Assembly: GCA_964556165.1 (NCBI GenBank)
Contig: CAZKVH010000009.1
Coordinates: 1-56,602 of the forward strand
Length of the DNA: 56,602 bases
Direction of reading: 5' to 3'
DNA from: JAQVEM01 sp964556165
GTDB taxonomy: Bacteria > Actinomycetota > Humimicrobiia > Humimicrobiales > Humimicrobiaceae
Within the stretch, counting starts at the first letter, position 1. Every line of letters begins with the position of its first letter. The translations under genes and the position numbers were made by a program. This document shows positions 7,682 to 16,011 of the stretch, one piece after another. The notes under the pieces were generated by a model. The model was not told the origin of the DNA. It worked only from the letters and a program-made list of their open reading frames with translations, and ran no database searches.

Positions 7682-8314
7682 ATGAAAAAAATTTTTTTAA
7701 TTTTAACCGGGATTATTATATTAATACTGGCAAGCCAGGTTGTGGTGGGATGCAGGTCAGTTACACAGGTTGAGCCAGTAGTAGTTGAATTTATTGGAAG
7801 TGACTTCGAGTTCTCACTGCCGGATAAATGGGAAGGTGGTACCAAAGATGAGCTTGAATCTGTTGCTGATGAACTTGAGGACCTCGGACAAAAGGATTTA
7901 GCCAGTAAAGTAATAGAAAATAAGAAACTTTTATTATTTTTTGGGTATGATTCAGAAGCCGCTTCTAAGGATGGCGATGTAAGCAATTTAACAATTACAG
8001 GTGAAGCTGCTGTACCGCTGTCTCTTGATGAGTATGTTGATCTTACATATGAAGACATGGCAGAGAAATATGAAAAATCAGGTTATGAATTAAATATTAT
8101 AGAACAGCAAATTTTACCAATGGGTAATTATGAGGAAGTGAGCAGGACTTTACTCGAGCAGGATATTGAAGGAGTTAGTACTGGTGTAGCACAATATATA
8201 ATACAGAATGATTCTGATCTCTGGGTTATTACCTTTACTTCGGATTTAGAAAAATTTGATGAGAATATTCAAGCATTTGATAAGTCAATCGAGACTTTTA
8301 AAATTCTGGATTGA
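7682..8314 (+). CDS. predicted lipoprotein, function unknown
   Basis: A protein of 210 aa. A basic start (MKKIF), a hydrophobic stretch (about 6-22) and a lipobox VVGC with Cys24 show export and lipid anchoring by signal peptidase II. The mature part (about 25-210) has no membrane segment and is acidic. It shows alternating strands (FEFSLPDKWEGG near the start, VITFTSDLEKFDENI near the end) that recall PsbP/DUF1795-like folds, but that is only an impression of its shape. Confidence 0.7.
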   Translation: MKKIFLILTGIIILILASQVVVGCRSVTQVEPVVVEFIGSDFEFSLPDKWEGGTKDELESVADELEDLGQKDLASKVIENKKLLLFFGYDSEAASKDGDVSNLTITGEAAVPLSLDEYVDLTYEDMAEKYEKSGYELNIIEQQILPMGNYEEVSRTLLEQDIEGVSTGVAQYIIQNDSDLWVITFTSDLEKFDENIQAFDKSIETFKILD

Positions 8315-8421
8315 TGAGTGGAAGTATGAACCGGGCGGAATTATTTTTGTGATATTAAAGTAAGAAGCAAAAAAAATTAGTAATAGATAAAGAGATTTAT
8401 TTTTTAATGTGTGATATTTAA

Positions 8422-8784
8422 ATGAAAGAGGCTAAAGTCGGTTCTATATATAAAAAAGGTGAAACAAAAGAAGAGCTGATTGTCGATGAAGTAATAGAAT
8501 CACATAATTTTTTCAGTAAGTTAACCGGCCTGGTATTGAGGAAAAAATTAAGGCATAACCAGGGTTTTCTAATAAAGAACTGTAATAGTATCCACACAAT
8601 AGGAATGAGATACAATATAGATGTGATTTTTCTGGATAAAAAAAATAAGGTTCTGGCAATCTATTGCAATATGAAACCCTTCAGAGTAACACCTTTTATT
8701 AAAGGTGCTTATTATGCTCTTGAGGTTAGAGCGGGAGTAATAGAAAAAACTTCTTTGAAAGTCATGGATTTTATAGTTTTTTAA
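8422..8784 (+). CDS. DUF192 family protein
   Basis: A protein of 120 aa. The DUF192 core is clear: SKLTGLVLRKKL (about 32-43), IHTIGMRYNIDVIFLD (about 57-72, the family's GMRFPIDVvFLD), and ALEVRAGVIE (about 93-102). Most homologues are exported, but this one has no signal peptide. In several genomes DUF192 genes lie near Tad pilus genes, as here (cpaB begins 600 bases later). Function not established. Confidence 0.85.
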   Translation: MKEAKVGSIYKKGETKEELIVDEVIESHNFFSKLTGLVLRKKLRHNQGFLIKNCNSIHTIGMRYNIDVIFLDKKNKVLAIYCNMKPFRVTPFIKGAYYALEVRAGVIEKTSLKVMDFIVF

Positions 8785-8804
8785 AAGTTCTTATTTCCCT
8801 GTAA

Positions 8805-9155
8805 TTATATAATTTTTTTTAACAAATCTTTATATTTTCTTGAACCGGGGTTCATTATGACGGCGATTTTTAGATGTCCCATTGCTTCACTTATTCTATT
8901 TTCTTTAATCAGGCATAAACCAAGCCCGAAGTGTGCAAAATCGTTGGATGCGTCTATTTCTAAAGCTGTTAAAAAGTTTTTTTTGGCAGATTCATAAAAG
9001 CCACAATTATAATAAGAACTTGCGAGGATTTCCCTTATAGAACCTTTTCGAGGCTCAAGATTCTTTGCCTCTTCCAGAAGCATTATAGCTTTAAGAAATT
9101 CACCTTTTTTTGAAAATATCTTACCTTTTTTAAATAAATAATAAGCTCTGCTCAT
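8805..9155 (-). CDS. small TPR-repeat protein
   Basis: A protein of 116 aa made of about three tetratricopeptide repeats. The pattern is AYYLFKKGKIFSKKGEFLKA (5-24), LASSYYNCGFYESAKKNFLTALEID (about 44-68) and AHFGLGLCLIKENRISEAMGHL (about 73-94), each with the usual small residues at positions 8 and 20. It has no signal peptide or membrane segment, so a cytoplasmic scaffold is likely. It is transcribed convergently with the DUF192 gene, with stops 20 bases apart. TPR proteins often accompany Tad loci, and that link is an inference. Confidence 0.75.
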   Translation of the reverse strand: MSRAYYLFKKGKIFSKKGEFLKAIMLLEEAKNLEPRKGSIREILASSYYNCGFYESAKKNFLTALEIDASNDFAHFGLGLCLIKENRISEAMGHLKIAVIMNPGSRKYKDLLKKII

Positions 9156-9381
9156 ATATTAGAATTAAGGCATAAGTTATGTTTTCCCTGAATATTATAC
9201 CATTATAAGAAAGTATGTCTAAGTGACAGATACTTATCATAGAGACTAATCTTTTTTTATTAATTTAGCATTTTTAAATATTTACATATTTAATCATTTG
9301 TGCTATTATAACAATGTGCTTAAATATAAAATAATTTTTATATTTATATAGGGCAAATGGCAAAAAAATAATTCGTGCAGG

Positions 9382-10122
9382 ATGAATAGAATATCTTTAA
9401 TCATAAAGCAGAGAATCTTAAGTATTATTTTTATAATAATTTCTATTGCAGGAGGGGTATTCATTTTTCTGTATGTAGGAAGCCTCAAAGAAAAGATTCC
9501 CGAGAATGTTAATTATAATCAGATATTCATAGCCAGGAATGATATTAAAGATGATGAGATGATAACAGCTGATTTAATAGAAATGCAAAAAATTTCAGCG
9601 GATATATTTAGCGGGAAATTTATTATAGATAAGGAAGAAATTGTAGGAAAAAAGGCCATAGCAGATATTTTAAAAGGTGAGATTATTACGGAGGATAAAA
9701 TTGAGAAGAAATCCGCGGGAAATGATTTTAGCTATAGTTTTTCATTTCATATACCTGATGGTTTAAGGGCTGTAAGCGTACCTGTAAGTTTTTACGGCGA
9801 TAGTGGTTTGCTTAATGAAGGAGACGCAGTTGACCTGGTATCTACATATTACGAGCAGGAAAGTGGAGACCTTTGCTCCGTGACCGTACTATCGGGGAAA
9901 GAGTTGATATTAATAAATAATGGTTCAGAAGAGACTTATATGGAAAACGGTAACAATGGAGGAAATTTTCTTCTTGGTTCGGTAAATGAGGAGAAACTCG
10001 AAGACTCTTTCTACGGAAATCATATTATTATTACCCTTTATCTAAGCAAAAATGAGGCAGAAGAAATTTTTAAGGCAGTAGAAAGGGGAGTTGTAAACCT
10101 GTCAATATGTCACGGTGATTGA
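9382..10122 (+). CDS. cpaB: CpaB/RcpC-like pilus assembly protein (SAF domain)
   Basis: A protein of 246 aa with one N-terminal membrane segment (about 8-32). A SAF domain follows (about 45-110: IFIARNDIKDDEMITADLIE, then EEIVGKKAIADILKGEII) and then the CpaB/RcpC C-terminal domain (SVPVSFYGDSGLLNEGDAVDLV). In Tad systems CpaB sits outside the membrane and helps pilus biogenesis, normally alongside a secretin. No secretin gene is seen in this window. First gene of the + strand tad run; the start has only a poorly spaced ribosome binding site. Confidence 0.82.
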   Translation: MNRISLIIKQRILSIIFIIISIAGGVFIFLYVGSLKEKIPENVNYNQIFIARNDIKDDEMITADLIEMQKISADIFSGKFIIDKEEIVGKKAIADILKGEIITEDKIEKKSAGNDFSYSFSFHIPDGLRAVSVPVSFYGDSGLLNEGDAVDLVSTYYEQESGDLCSVTVLSGKELILINNGSEETYMENGNNGGNFLLGSVNEEKLEDSFYGNHIIITLYLSKNEAEEIFKAVERGVVNLSICHGD

Positions 10123-10213
10123 TTTTTATGGAGGAGATTAATATAGATTCACCTGTGGCTGATTTTATGGTTTGCTAACTTAAAGGGTATTTTAGAGAGA
10201 AAGGAATTACATC

Positions 10214-10975
10214 GTGGATAGGTTAAGTGGGGGTGAATCAAAAGTTATACTTTTTTCCGGGAGCAAGGGAGGTTGCGGGTGCAGTTTTATTACTTATTGC
10301 GTGTCCACCTACCTTGCAAGGGAAACAACAAAAAATGTTTTGCTTCTGGATTTAAATATCGGGAAAAGGGATAGCAGATTGATTTTTAATCTGACCGATG
10401 ATAGTTATAGAGATCTCGGTGATATCGAAGATGTTGTGGATGAACTTGATGTTTCAATCTTAAGAAGGCTGGTAGTTAATTTTAAAAATAGTCTGAATCT
10501 AATTTTGCCTCCTTTAAAGATAGAGAAAGGTAAGTTTCTCAGAGGAAATTATCTGGAGAAACTCCTGGATGTACTTAAAGAACACTTTGATATCATTTGT
10601 GTTGATTTCCCGTATTATCTTTACACTCAATACGGGGTTAACCTAAAAGACCTTATTGACAAATATGTTTTTATATCTCTTCCTGATTTGATTTCAGTAA
10701 GCAATTTAAACACGATAGTAAAGAGTGTAATTTTTGATGAGTTTTCTTATAGTTATGATATTCTTATAAATAAGTTCAATATAAAACCAGCTATACCGGC
10801 CACAGGATTAAACTCGATATTAAAATATCCGATAAATGCTTTTATTCCCTATGATAGGGATATCGAATTTTTAATGTTAAACAAAGGCCCTGATTCTATT
10901 TTTAATTACAATCTCAGGGTTGTAAATAGTATTTCCGCCTTTGCCAGAAAAATATATGAGGATTTTAATTTATGA
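10214..10975 (+). CDS. tadZ: TadZ/CpaE-type MinD-like ATPase
   Basis: A protein of 253 aa of the ParA/MinD superfamily. The P-loop reads SKGGCGCSF (17-25): the first (signature) lysine of the deviant Walker A motif is kept, but the lysine of the usual GK[ST] is a cysteine. CpaE/TadZ members often carry a non-lysine here (GATT types), so this fits the family and predicts weak or no ATP hydrolysis. LLLDLNIGKRD (about 44-54) and the Walker B-like IICVDFPYYL (about 127-136) follow. No receiver domain is present, unlike Caulobacter CpaE. It would place the pilus machine at its site in the cell. The GTG start has an AAAGGA ribosome binding site. The stop overlaps the next start (ATGA). Confidence 0.8.
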   Translation: MDRLSGGESKVILFSGSKGGCGCSFITYCVSTYLARETTKNVLLLDLNIGKRDSRLIFNLTDDSYRDLGDIEDVVDELDVSILRRLVVNFKNSLNLILPPLKIEKGKFLRGNYLEKLLDVLKEHFDIICVDFPYYLYTQYGVNLKDLIDKYVFISLPDLISVSNLNTIVKSVIFDEFSYSYDILINKFNIKPAIPATGLNSILKYPINAFIPYDRDIEFLMLNKGPDSIFNYNLRVVNSISAFARKIYEDFNL

Positions 10976-12243
10976 GGCCCACTAATAATAGCTCCGGTAA
11001 TATAAATAAGTATCTAAGTAAAAAATTATTGGAGAAAATTAAGTCGGAAGATTTAGGTGATTTTTCTTCTGAAAAAAGGTTAAAGATAATTGATGGATAT
11101 TTAAGTGATATTGCAGAGGTAGAAAGAATTATTATTAGCAGAAAAGAAGTTCTCAAACTTGCAAGGGAAATTTATGAAGATAGCTTTAGTTTTGGACCGG
11201 TGAGTTTTCTTATGGGAGATGATAGGGTAACCGAAATTATGATAAATAATTTTGACCAGGTTTACATTGAGGAAGATGATGCCATAAAAAAGACAAAAAT
11301 ATCGTTCAGGGATAATGGCCATATTAAAAATCTTGTTGATAAGGTATTGAGTCCCCTGGGTCTGAGGCTGGATGAGAGTTCGCCTATGGTTGATGCAAGG
11401 CTTAAAAATGGGTCAAGAATCAATGTGGTTTTAAGACCTGTTACAGTAAATGATATAGTGGTCACTATAAGAAAATTTAAAAGAAATATAATGGACTCAG
11501 AAAGTTTAATAAATACCGGGACCATAAACAGAGCTGTTGCTGATTTTATTAGAATCTGTGTAAAGAGTAGATTAAATATAATAATCAGTGGTGGCACATC
11601 TACAGGTAAAACTACTTTTTTAAATGTAATTTCCAATTTTGTCGATGCTTCTGAAAGGATTGTAACAATTGAAGAAACACTGGAGTTAAATTTAAATTTG
11701 CCTCATGTAGTCAAGCTGGAAAGTAGACCACCAAATATTGAGGGAGGAGGGGAGATAACTATGAGAGACCTGGTCAGAAACTCACTTAGAATGAGGCCGG
11801 ATAGAATTATAGTAGGTGAGATAAGAGGGGCAGAAGCTGTAGATGTCCTGCAGGCAATGAATACCGGTCACAGTGGTTCTATGACAACTATACATTCTAA
11901 TTCACCGAAGGATATGATAAGCCGTCTTGAGACAATGATACTTATGTCAGGGCTCAGGTTGAATCCCGGTGCTGCAAGAAGAATGATATCATCATCTCTG
12001 GATATGATTATTCATCTGGAAAAAATAAAAGATGGAAGAAGGATTGTTACCAGGATAAGCGAGGTTAAAAATAAAAGCCAGGCTATCAGTGGCGATACTA
12101 TCCTGGAGGTAAGAGATATTTTTAGATATCAAAATAATAGTGCCGGCGAAGGTATTTTTTTTACGGGATATATGCCGGAATTTATGGAGAAGATAAAAAG
12201 TCGTGGATTAAACTTTGTTTTTGGTGACGAAAATGTGGGATGA
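10972..12243 (+). CDS. tadA: TadA/CpaF secretion ATPase
   Basis: A protein of 423 aa, a hexameric ATPase that drives Flp pilus assembly. An N-terminal helical region is followed by the CpaF core. Walker A is GGTSTGKT (207-214), Walker B is RIIVGEIRGAEA (about 278-289), and the His-box region NTGHSGSMTTIHSN (about 297-310) is intact. DARLKNGSRINVV is a family mark before the P-loop. Translationally coupled with tadZ (4-base overlap) and with tadB (its ATG lies inside the 3' end). Confidence 0.95.
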   Translation: MRPTNNSSGNINKYLSKKLLEKIKSEDLGDFSSEKRLKIIDGYLSDIAEVERIIISRKEVLKLAREIYEDSFSFGPVSFLMGDDRVTEIMINNFDQVYIEEDDAIKKTKISFRDNGHIKNLVDKVLSPLGLRLDESSPMVDARLKNGSRINVVLRPVTVNDIVVTIRKFKRNIMDSESLINTGTINRAVADFIRICVKSRLNIIISGGTSTGKTTFLNVISNFVDASERIVTIEETLELNLNLPHVVKLESRPPNIEGGGEITMRDLVRNSLRMRPDRIIVGEIRGAEAVDVLQAMNTGHSGSMTTIHSNSPKDMISRLETMILMSGLRLNPGAARRMISSSLDMIIHLEKIKDGRRIVTRISEVKNKSQAISGDTILEVRDIFRYQNNSAGEGIFFTGYMPEFMEKIKSRGLNFVFGDENVG

Positions 12244-13099
12244 TATATTAATCTTTTTTATTTCTTTCTTTGCTTTTGCATCTTTGCTTTACAGCTTGAA
12301 AAATCTTACTTATATTATGCGTTCCGGTGTGAGAATTTTAGGCCGTAATAGAATTTCTGCATATACCAGGCTGTCAGGAAAGATTCCTATTAGGAATGAC
12401 AGAAGCAGAAAAGTTCTGGCTTTTATTATATTTCTTGCCCTGATTCTGTTTTTTTATGTTTTTACGGGAAATTTTATCTTTAGTTTATTAGTTAGTGTGT
12501 GCCCCGGGATTTATATAACGGATTTTTTAAATAGTTTTGAAGAGAAGAAAAAAGGTCTTCTGAACAGCCAGATAGTTGAGTTTTTGAGCAATATGATAGT
12601 TATGCTTAAAGCAGGGAATACGGTAAGATACATATTCAAGTCTTCCGCAGGTTGTTTTAAAAACCCTCTCGGTAATTACTTGCAGGAAACAGCTCGCGAA
12701 CTGGAGTTAAATTTTACTCTTGATGAAGCCCTTGACAGGTTTTCTGCAAGATGTAGAAGCAAAGAAGTTGACCTTCTTGTCAGTTCCTTAAAAATAAATA
12801 GTAAAATAGGAGGGGATTTAATACCTGTGCTTGATAATGTAACCGATAGCGTGAGAAATAATATAAGGTTAAAATCGCGAATAAAAACGATGAATCTACA
12901 AAGCAGGATATCGGCTAATATTATCTCAATATTCCCCGTTTTAATTTTAATTCTTATGGGCGTTTTCCTGAATGATTCAATTATGGATTTTTTTTCTACA
13001 GGTATAGGGGTTTTATGCCTTGCTGTGGGAGGGATTATGGAGATTGCCGGAATATTAATTATTAGGAAAATAACAGGTTTCAGAGATTATGGCATATAA
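12233..13099 (+). CDS. tadB: TadB-like inner-membrane platform protein (T2SSF domain)
   Basis: Starting at the ATG at 12233 gives 288 aa, and GGTGAC in front serves as ribosome binding site. A longer frame from a TTG at 12215 is unlikely. There is a membrane segment near the N-terminus and one pair at about 62-95. The T2SSF domain lies at about 115-240 (QIVEFLSNMIVMLKAGNTVRYIF, ELELNFTLDEALDRFS, LLVSSLKINSKIGGDL), and two hydrophobic segments lie at the end. Together with TadC it forms the membrane platform on which TadA acts. Overlaps the end of tadA by 11 bases. Confidence 0.88.
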   Translation: MWDDILIFFISFFAFASLLYSLKNLTYIMRSGVRILGRNRISAYTRLSGKIPIRNDRSRKVLAFIIFLALILFFYVFTGNFIFSLLVSVCPGIYITDFLNSFEEKKKGLLNSQIVEFLSNMIVMLKAGNTVRYIFKSSAGCFKNPLGNYLQETARELELNFTLDEALDRFSARCRSKEVDLLVSSLKINSKIGGDLIPVLDNVTDSVRNNIRLKSRIKTMNLQSRISANIISIFPVLILILMGVFLNDSIMDFFSTGIGVLCLAVGGIMEIAGILIIRKITGFRDYGI

Positions 13100-13118
13100 A
13101 ATATATAATAGGTGAGTT

Positions 13119-14009
13119 ATGCTTTTATATTTGATTATTTTTGTTTACTACTTATTCATATGCTCTGTAGCATTTTATTTTATAAATAAAAACTATTACC
13201 ATCATTACAGGCAGAGGAATCTTAAAAGTAGTGGATTTAAGTTAATTATAAATGGACTTTTAGGCAGGATAAATTCTATTTCTTACAGGATAGGCAGTAA
13301 TTTAATTAGTAGAAAATATTCAGGGATAAAGAATAAAAATGCAGAGCTCATAAAATTTCTGAAATTTGGCAGCAAAATAAATCTTACTCCTGAATCTTTT
13401 GCTGGTTACAAAATTATCTTACTCTTCTTATTTTTTATAGCAGGTTTTTTTGCAGGTAATAACCCTGCAGGTTCAATTTTTACAGCAGCAGTAGCAGGGT
13501 TATCAGGCTATTTCATCCCGGATATTATGCTTTCAGTATGCGGCAATAATAAGAAGATGCAAATAGAAAGAGACTTGCCTGACATAATTGATTTGCTTGT
13601 AGTAGCAACTTTTTCAGGGCAGAATATTTACAATGCTATAAAAATAGTAATTTCAAAGTATAATGGGAGCATTTGTTTGGAGCTTTCTCATTTTATTGAA
13701 GATATTGACATTGGGACCGGTAAATTACAGGCTTATGAGAATTTAATCGAGAGAAGTAATTCATATGAGTTTAAGAATTTTATTTCTTTGCTCATTCAGT
13801 CGGAGAAATATGGAGCTTCTATAAACGATATATTAAAGAGGAAATCTGATTATATAAAGTTTAAATCCTATCAGGATCTGGAGAGGAGAGTAAGAAGAAC
13901 ATCGATACTAATATTATTCCCACTGGTTTTTCTTATTTTGCCATCTTTCGTTTTGCTGGTTGGTGGTCCTCTTATATATTCGATAGCAGGAGACTTTTTT
14001 GCTTTTTAG
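13119..14009 (+). CDS. tadC: TadC-like inner-membrane platform protein (T2SSF domain)
   Basis: A protein of 296 aa with an N-terminal membrane segment (2-24), paired segments at about 95-135, and a T2SSF domain at about 150-260 (RDLPDIIDLLVVATFSGQNI, then FKNFISLLIQSEKYGASINDIL). A final hydrophobic hairpin ends the protein. It has the composition of TadC rather than TadB. Good ribosome binding site (AGGTGA). Last gene of the first tad block; a strong terminator follows. Confidence 0.88.
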   Translation: MLLYLIIFVYYLFICSVAFYFINKNYYHHYRQRNLKSSGFKLIINGLLGRINSISYRIGSNLISRKYSGIKNKNAELIKFLKFGSKINLTPESFAGYKIILLFLFFIAGFFAGNNPAGSIFTAAVAGLSGYFIPDIMLSVCGNNKKMQIERDLPDIIDLLVVATFSGQNIYNAIKIVISKYNGSICLELSHFIEDIDIGTGKLQAYENLIERSNSYEFKNFISLLIQSEKYGASINDILKRKSDYIKFKSYQDLERRVRRTSILILFPLVFLILPSFVLLVGGPLIYSIAGDFFAF

Positions 14010-14029
14010 TTACAGGGGCATAAAGTGCA

Positions 14030-14058
14030 ACACCCCGGCAATTTTATCCGGGGTGTTT
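14030..14058 (+). terminator. terminator of the first tad block
   Basis: Perfect 9-bp GC-rich stem (ACACCCCGG at 14030-14038 with CCGGGGTGT at 14048-14056), a 9-base loop and a short T tail, 20 bases after the tadC stop. It separates the machinery genes from the pilin genes. Confidence 0.85.
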
Positions 14059-14092
14059 ACCAGGCGTCCTTAAATTTAGTATTTGTAATTTT

Positions 14093-14839
14093 TTAATTGG
14101 TAAATACAGTAGTCACTACTCTCCTGCCCCCATTTTCGCTTATCCCAATTCCTATTTTTGAATATACTGACCTGAGAATATTTGCTTTATGTGTGGGGCT
14201 TGACATCCAGGCATTCATGAATGCTTCAGGTGTACCGGAAGAAGCAGGTGAAGAATGTGCAAGATTTTCTCCACCATTTACATAAGAGACTCCGCTTTCT
14301 TTAAGAAAATTAAAAATGTTACGGCCATCAGGAGTATAGTGAGAGAAATATGATTTTGTTAGCATATCATTGCTTCTTGACCTTGCTATGTCGGTTAGAG
14401 TCTGATTTGCCTGAAGAGAGCCAAGCCCATTTGAAATTCTTGTATTATTTATAAGATTAAGTATTGCTGACTCATAATCATTAAGATTAGCAGAAGAGCC
14501 GGTGACTTTATCAATGGTTTCAGCAGGTTGGCTGGTTACTGTAGTGCTGCTGCCAAGCACCTCTGCTTTATATTCTTTATTTATATTTTCTATTTCTCTG
14601 TCGAGGTTGTCAGCTATACTTGATAATATCGTTTCTTTTTTTAAAGCATTATCTTCAGTAGAGACATTCTTCTCCACTATCATTGTTTTTTCTATATCTT
14701 CTGCGATATATTGACTATTTTCGGTGAAACTACGGTCTATATTTGTTACTTTAGTTTTAAAAGCATTAAATAACGGTATAGCTGCTACCAGTACAAAGAT
14801 TGCTATCAACGCAATTGTTATTTTTAACTTAAGTTTCAT
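14093..14839 (-). CDS. secreted CAP (SCP/PR1) domain protein, YkwD-like
   Basis: Start chosen at the ATG at 14839 (248 aa) because GAGGAG lies 9-10 bases before it. A frame reaching back to 14866 would begin inside the leader's terminator T-run. A signal anchor or signal peptide (KLKLKITIALIAIFVLVAAIPLF) opens the protein and a low-complexity linker follows. The CAP domain fills about residues 125-248: ILNLINNTRISNGLG, SHYTPDGRNIFNFL, GENLAH, AWMSSPTHKANIL and a final GGRRVVTTVF. The His of SHYTP, the Glu of GENLA and the His of THKANIL are the family's conserved cavity residues. Bacterial CAP proteins are extracellular and their role is mostly unknown; some are linked to spore coats or cell wall. 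It lies inside the tad locus on the other strand and has an elaborate leader RNA. Confidence 0.9.
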   Translation of the reverse strand: MKLKLKITIALIAIFVLVAAIPLFNAFKTKVTNIDRSFTENSQYIAEDIEKTMIVEKNVSTEDNALKKETILSSIADNLDREIENINKEYKAEVLGSSTTVTSQPAETIDKVTGSSANLNDYESAILNLINNTRISNGLGSLQANQTLTDIARSRSNDMLTKSYFSHYTPDGRNIFNFLKESGVSYVNGGENLAHSSPASSGTPEAFMNAWMSSPTHKANILRSVYSKIGIGISENGGRRVVTTVFTN

Positions 14840-14854
14840 TAATTTTGTCTCCTC

Positions 14855-14981
14855 AAAAAAAACCACCTAACGCAGAGGCTAGATGGCTTATTCTTCCAAA
14901 TAAAAAAGTAATAGCCGGTTGCACTACTTGCTCGTTACATTCCGAAGTGCCCAGATAATGGAATGTAAGTCATAGCCTCTA
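14855..14981 (-). promoter_or_regulatory. riboswitch-like leader with terminator, in front of the CAP gene
   Basis: Read on the minus strand. A closing helix is formed by AGAGGCTA (14980-14973) and TAGCCTCT (14881-14874). Inside lie a 7-bp hairpin ACATTCC/GGAATGT (14966-14960 with 14943-14937, 16-base loop) and a hairpin AGTAGT/ATTACT (14928-14923 with 14912-14907). GCACT in the first loop is complementary to AGTGC at the foot of the second hairpin, allowing a loop contact. Then CCATCTA (14886-14880) pairs with TAGGTGG (14869-14863) and eight T follow (14862-14855): an intrinsic terminator whose arm and loop share bases with the closing helix. The CAP ribosome binding site follows at once. 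No known class recognised. Confidence 0.65.
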
Positions 14982-15306
14982 TTACAAGAGTTAAATTTAA
15001 AATATCAATAAAATATATAATTAATTATTACATACATAATTTAATACAATTAAATATATTTGTCAAATTAAAAGTATTAATTATTTAAATAATTATTATT
15101 TATAAATTATTTATTATAAATAAATAATAAAAATAAATTAATTTCAATGATGGGATGTAAATAATTTATTTTTTTTTACAATTATGTATTTACACATAAG
15201 CATAAATATGATAAATTTACAACATGAGCATTAACACAAATGCATAATTACTTAATGTCGTTATTATGATTGAAGGAGGTGAGGTATTTTATATCATGCA
15301 GATAAT
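14982..15306. other. AT-rich intergenic region between CAP leader and flp
   Basis: Very AT-rich, with runs of short AT words but no reading frame. It should contain divergent promoters for the CAP leader (leftward) and the pilin genes (rightward). A very strong Shine-Dalgarno sequence (AAGGAGGTGAGG at 15273-15284) serves a four-codon frame at 15296-15310 (MQII, stop) whose stop overlaps the annotated flp start. This is discussed as a finding. Confidence 0.5.
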
Positions 15307-15519
15307 ATGATGCTTCGTGATAGAGAGGGGGTGTATAAAATTAAGGTAGAAAAAAATATAATGATTAAATTTTTAAGTCAAAGAGGGCAATCGACACTTG
15401 AATATGCACTGGTTACCGTAATAGCTGGAGTAATAAGTGCGATATTAATTGCAGTAGGGAAACCTTTAATAATTGATGTTATATCAAAGGTTTTCGCTAA
15501 GATTGCTTCAATGGTCTAG
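15307..15519 (+). CDS. flp: Flp-type pilin
   Basis: A protein of 70 aa from 15307, or 52 aa from the ATG at 15361. The prepilin site is plain: SQRG|QSTLEYAL, with Gly at -1, Glu at +5 and Tyr at +6 (residues 27, 32, 33 in the longer form), followed by a hydrophobic helix to about residue 52. This is the pattern cleaved by TadV-type prepilin peptidases. A 9-residue basic leader (from MIKFLSQRG) is typical, which favours 15361, but the ribosome binding site there is distant. First gene of the second tad block. No prepilin peptidase gene is in the window. Confidence 0.88.
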   Translation: MMLRDREGVYKIKVEKNIMIKFLSQRGQSTLEYALVTVIAGVISAILIAVGKPLIIDVISKVFAKIASMV

Positions 15520-15552
15520 AAATTTGGTCAGGAAGATTATTGGACGCAAAAA

Positions 15553-16011
15553 ATGGGAAATGGCTTTTTATTAAAAATTAAGATGGGAATAAATAAACTT
15601 AAACAGAAGTTAAAAAATATAAATAGAGAATCAGGTGCCCAGGCCTCACTTGAATTCGTGCTTGTTGTTCCTTTCGTTATTCTAATAATTATAGCTGTTT
15701 CCCATTTAGGATTATTGATTTATCAGAAGAGTGTACTGCAACAGGCTGCCCGCGAAGGTGCGAGAATAGTTGCTACAACCAATTCAAATAGTAAAGCCAT
15801 GAGTTGTATAAGAGAAATCTGCTCCGGTATTGAGCAGGGAAGAATTGATATAGAGATTATTCCGAAAAATAGTTCTTCCAGAAAAGTTGGGGATATAGTT
15901 GAAATTACAGTATCTTACAGTTATGGGGATGCTGACTCTCTTATGAGAATATTTGCAGGAAAAAATAAGGTTTTAAAAGCAAAAAGCGATATGAGGATGG
16001 AATGTTATTGA
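15553..16011 (+). CDS. tadE: TadE-like pseudopilin
   Basis: A protein of 152 aa. The TadE segment GAQASLEFVLVVPFVILII (28-46) holds the cleavage motif and the hydrophobic helix. QQAAREGARIVAT follows (about 68-80), the usual TadE continuation. The remainder is a small beta-rich domain. TadE is processed like the pilin and is needed for pilus assembly. The stop overlaps the start of the next gene. Confidence 0.85.
   Translation: MGNGFLLKIKMGINKLKQKLKNINRESGAQASLEFVLVVPFVILIIIAVSHLGLLIYQKSVLQQAAREGARIVATTNSNSKAMSCIREICSGIEQGRIDIEIIPKNSSSRKVGDIVEITVSYSYGDADSLMRIFAGKNKVLKAKSDMRMECY

Noticed and set aside
10128..10178. 16-codon frame with GGAGGAG between cpaB and tadZ
   Set aside because: The Shine-Dalgarno-like word lies inside the frame itself and not before it, and the frame has no recognisable content.
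12215..12232. TTG start extending TadB by six residues
   Set aside because: The ATG at 12233 has a ribosome binding site at good distance and gives the usual overlap with tadA.
14855..14981. c-di-GMP-I, c-di-AMP (ydaO), M-box or PyrR-type leader for the CAP gene
   Set aside because: The conserved cores of these classes as I know them are not found on either strand. Only the general plan of aptamer plus terminator fits.
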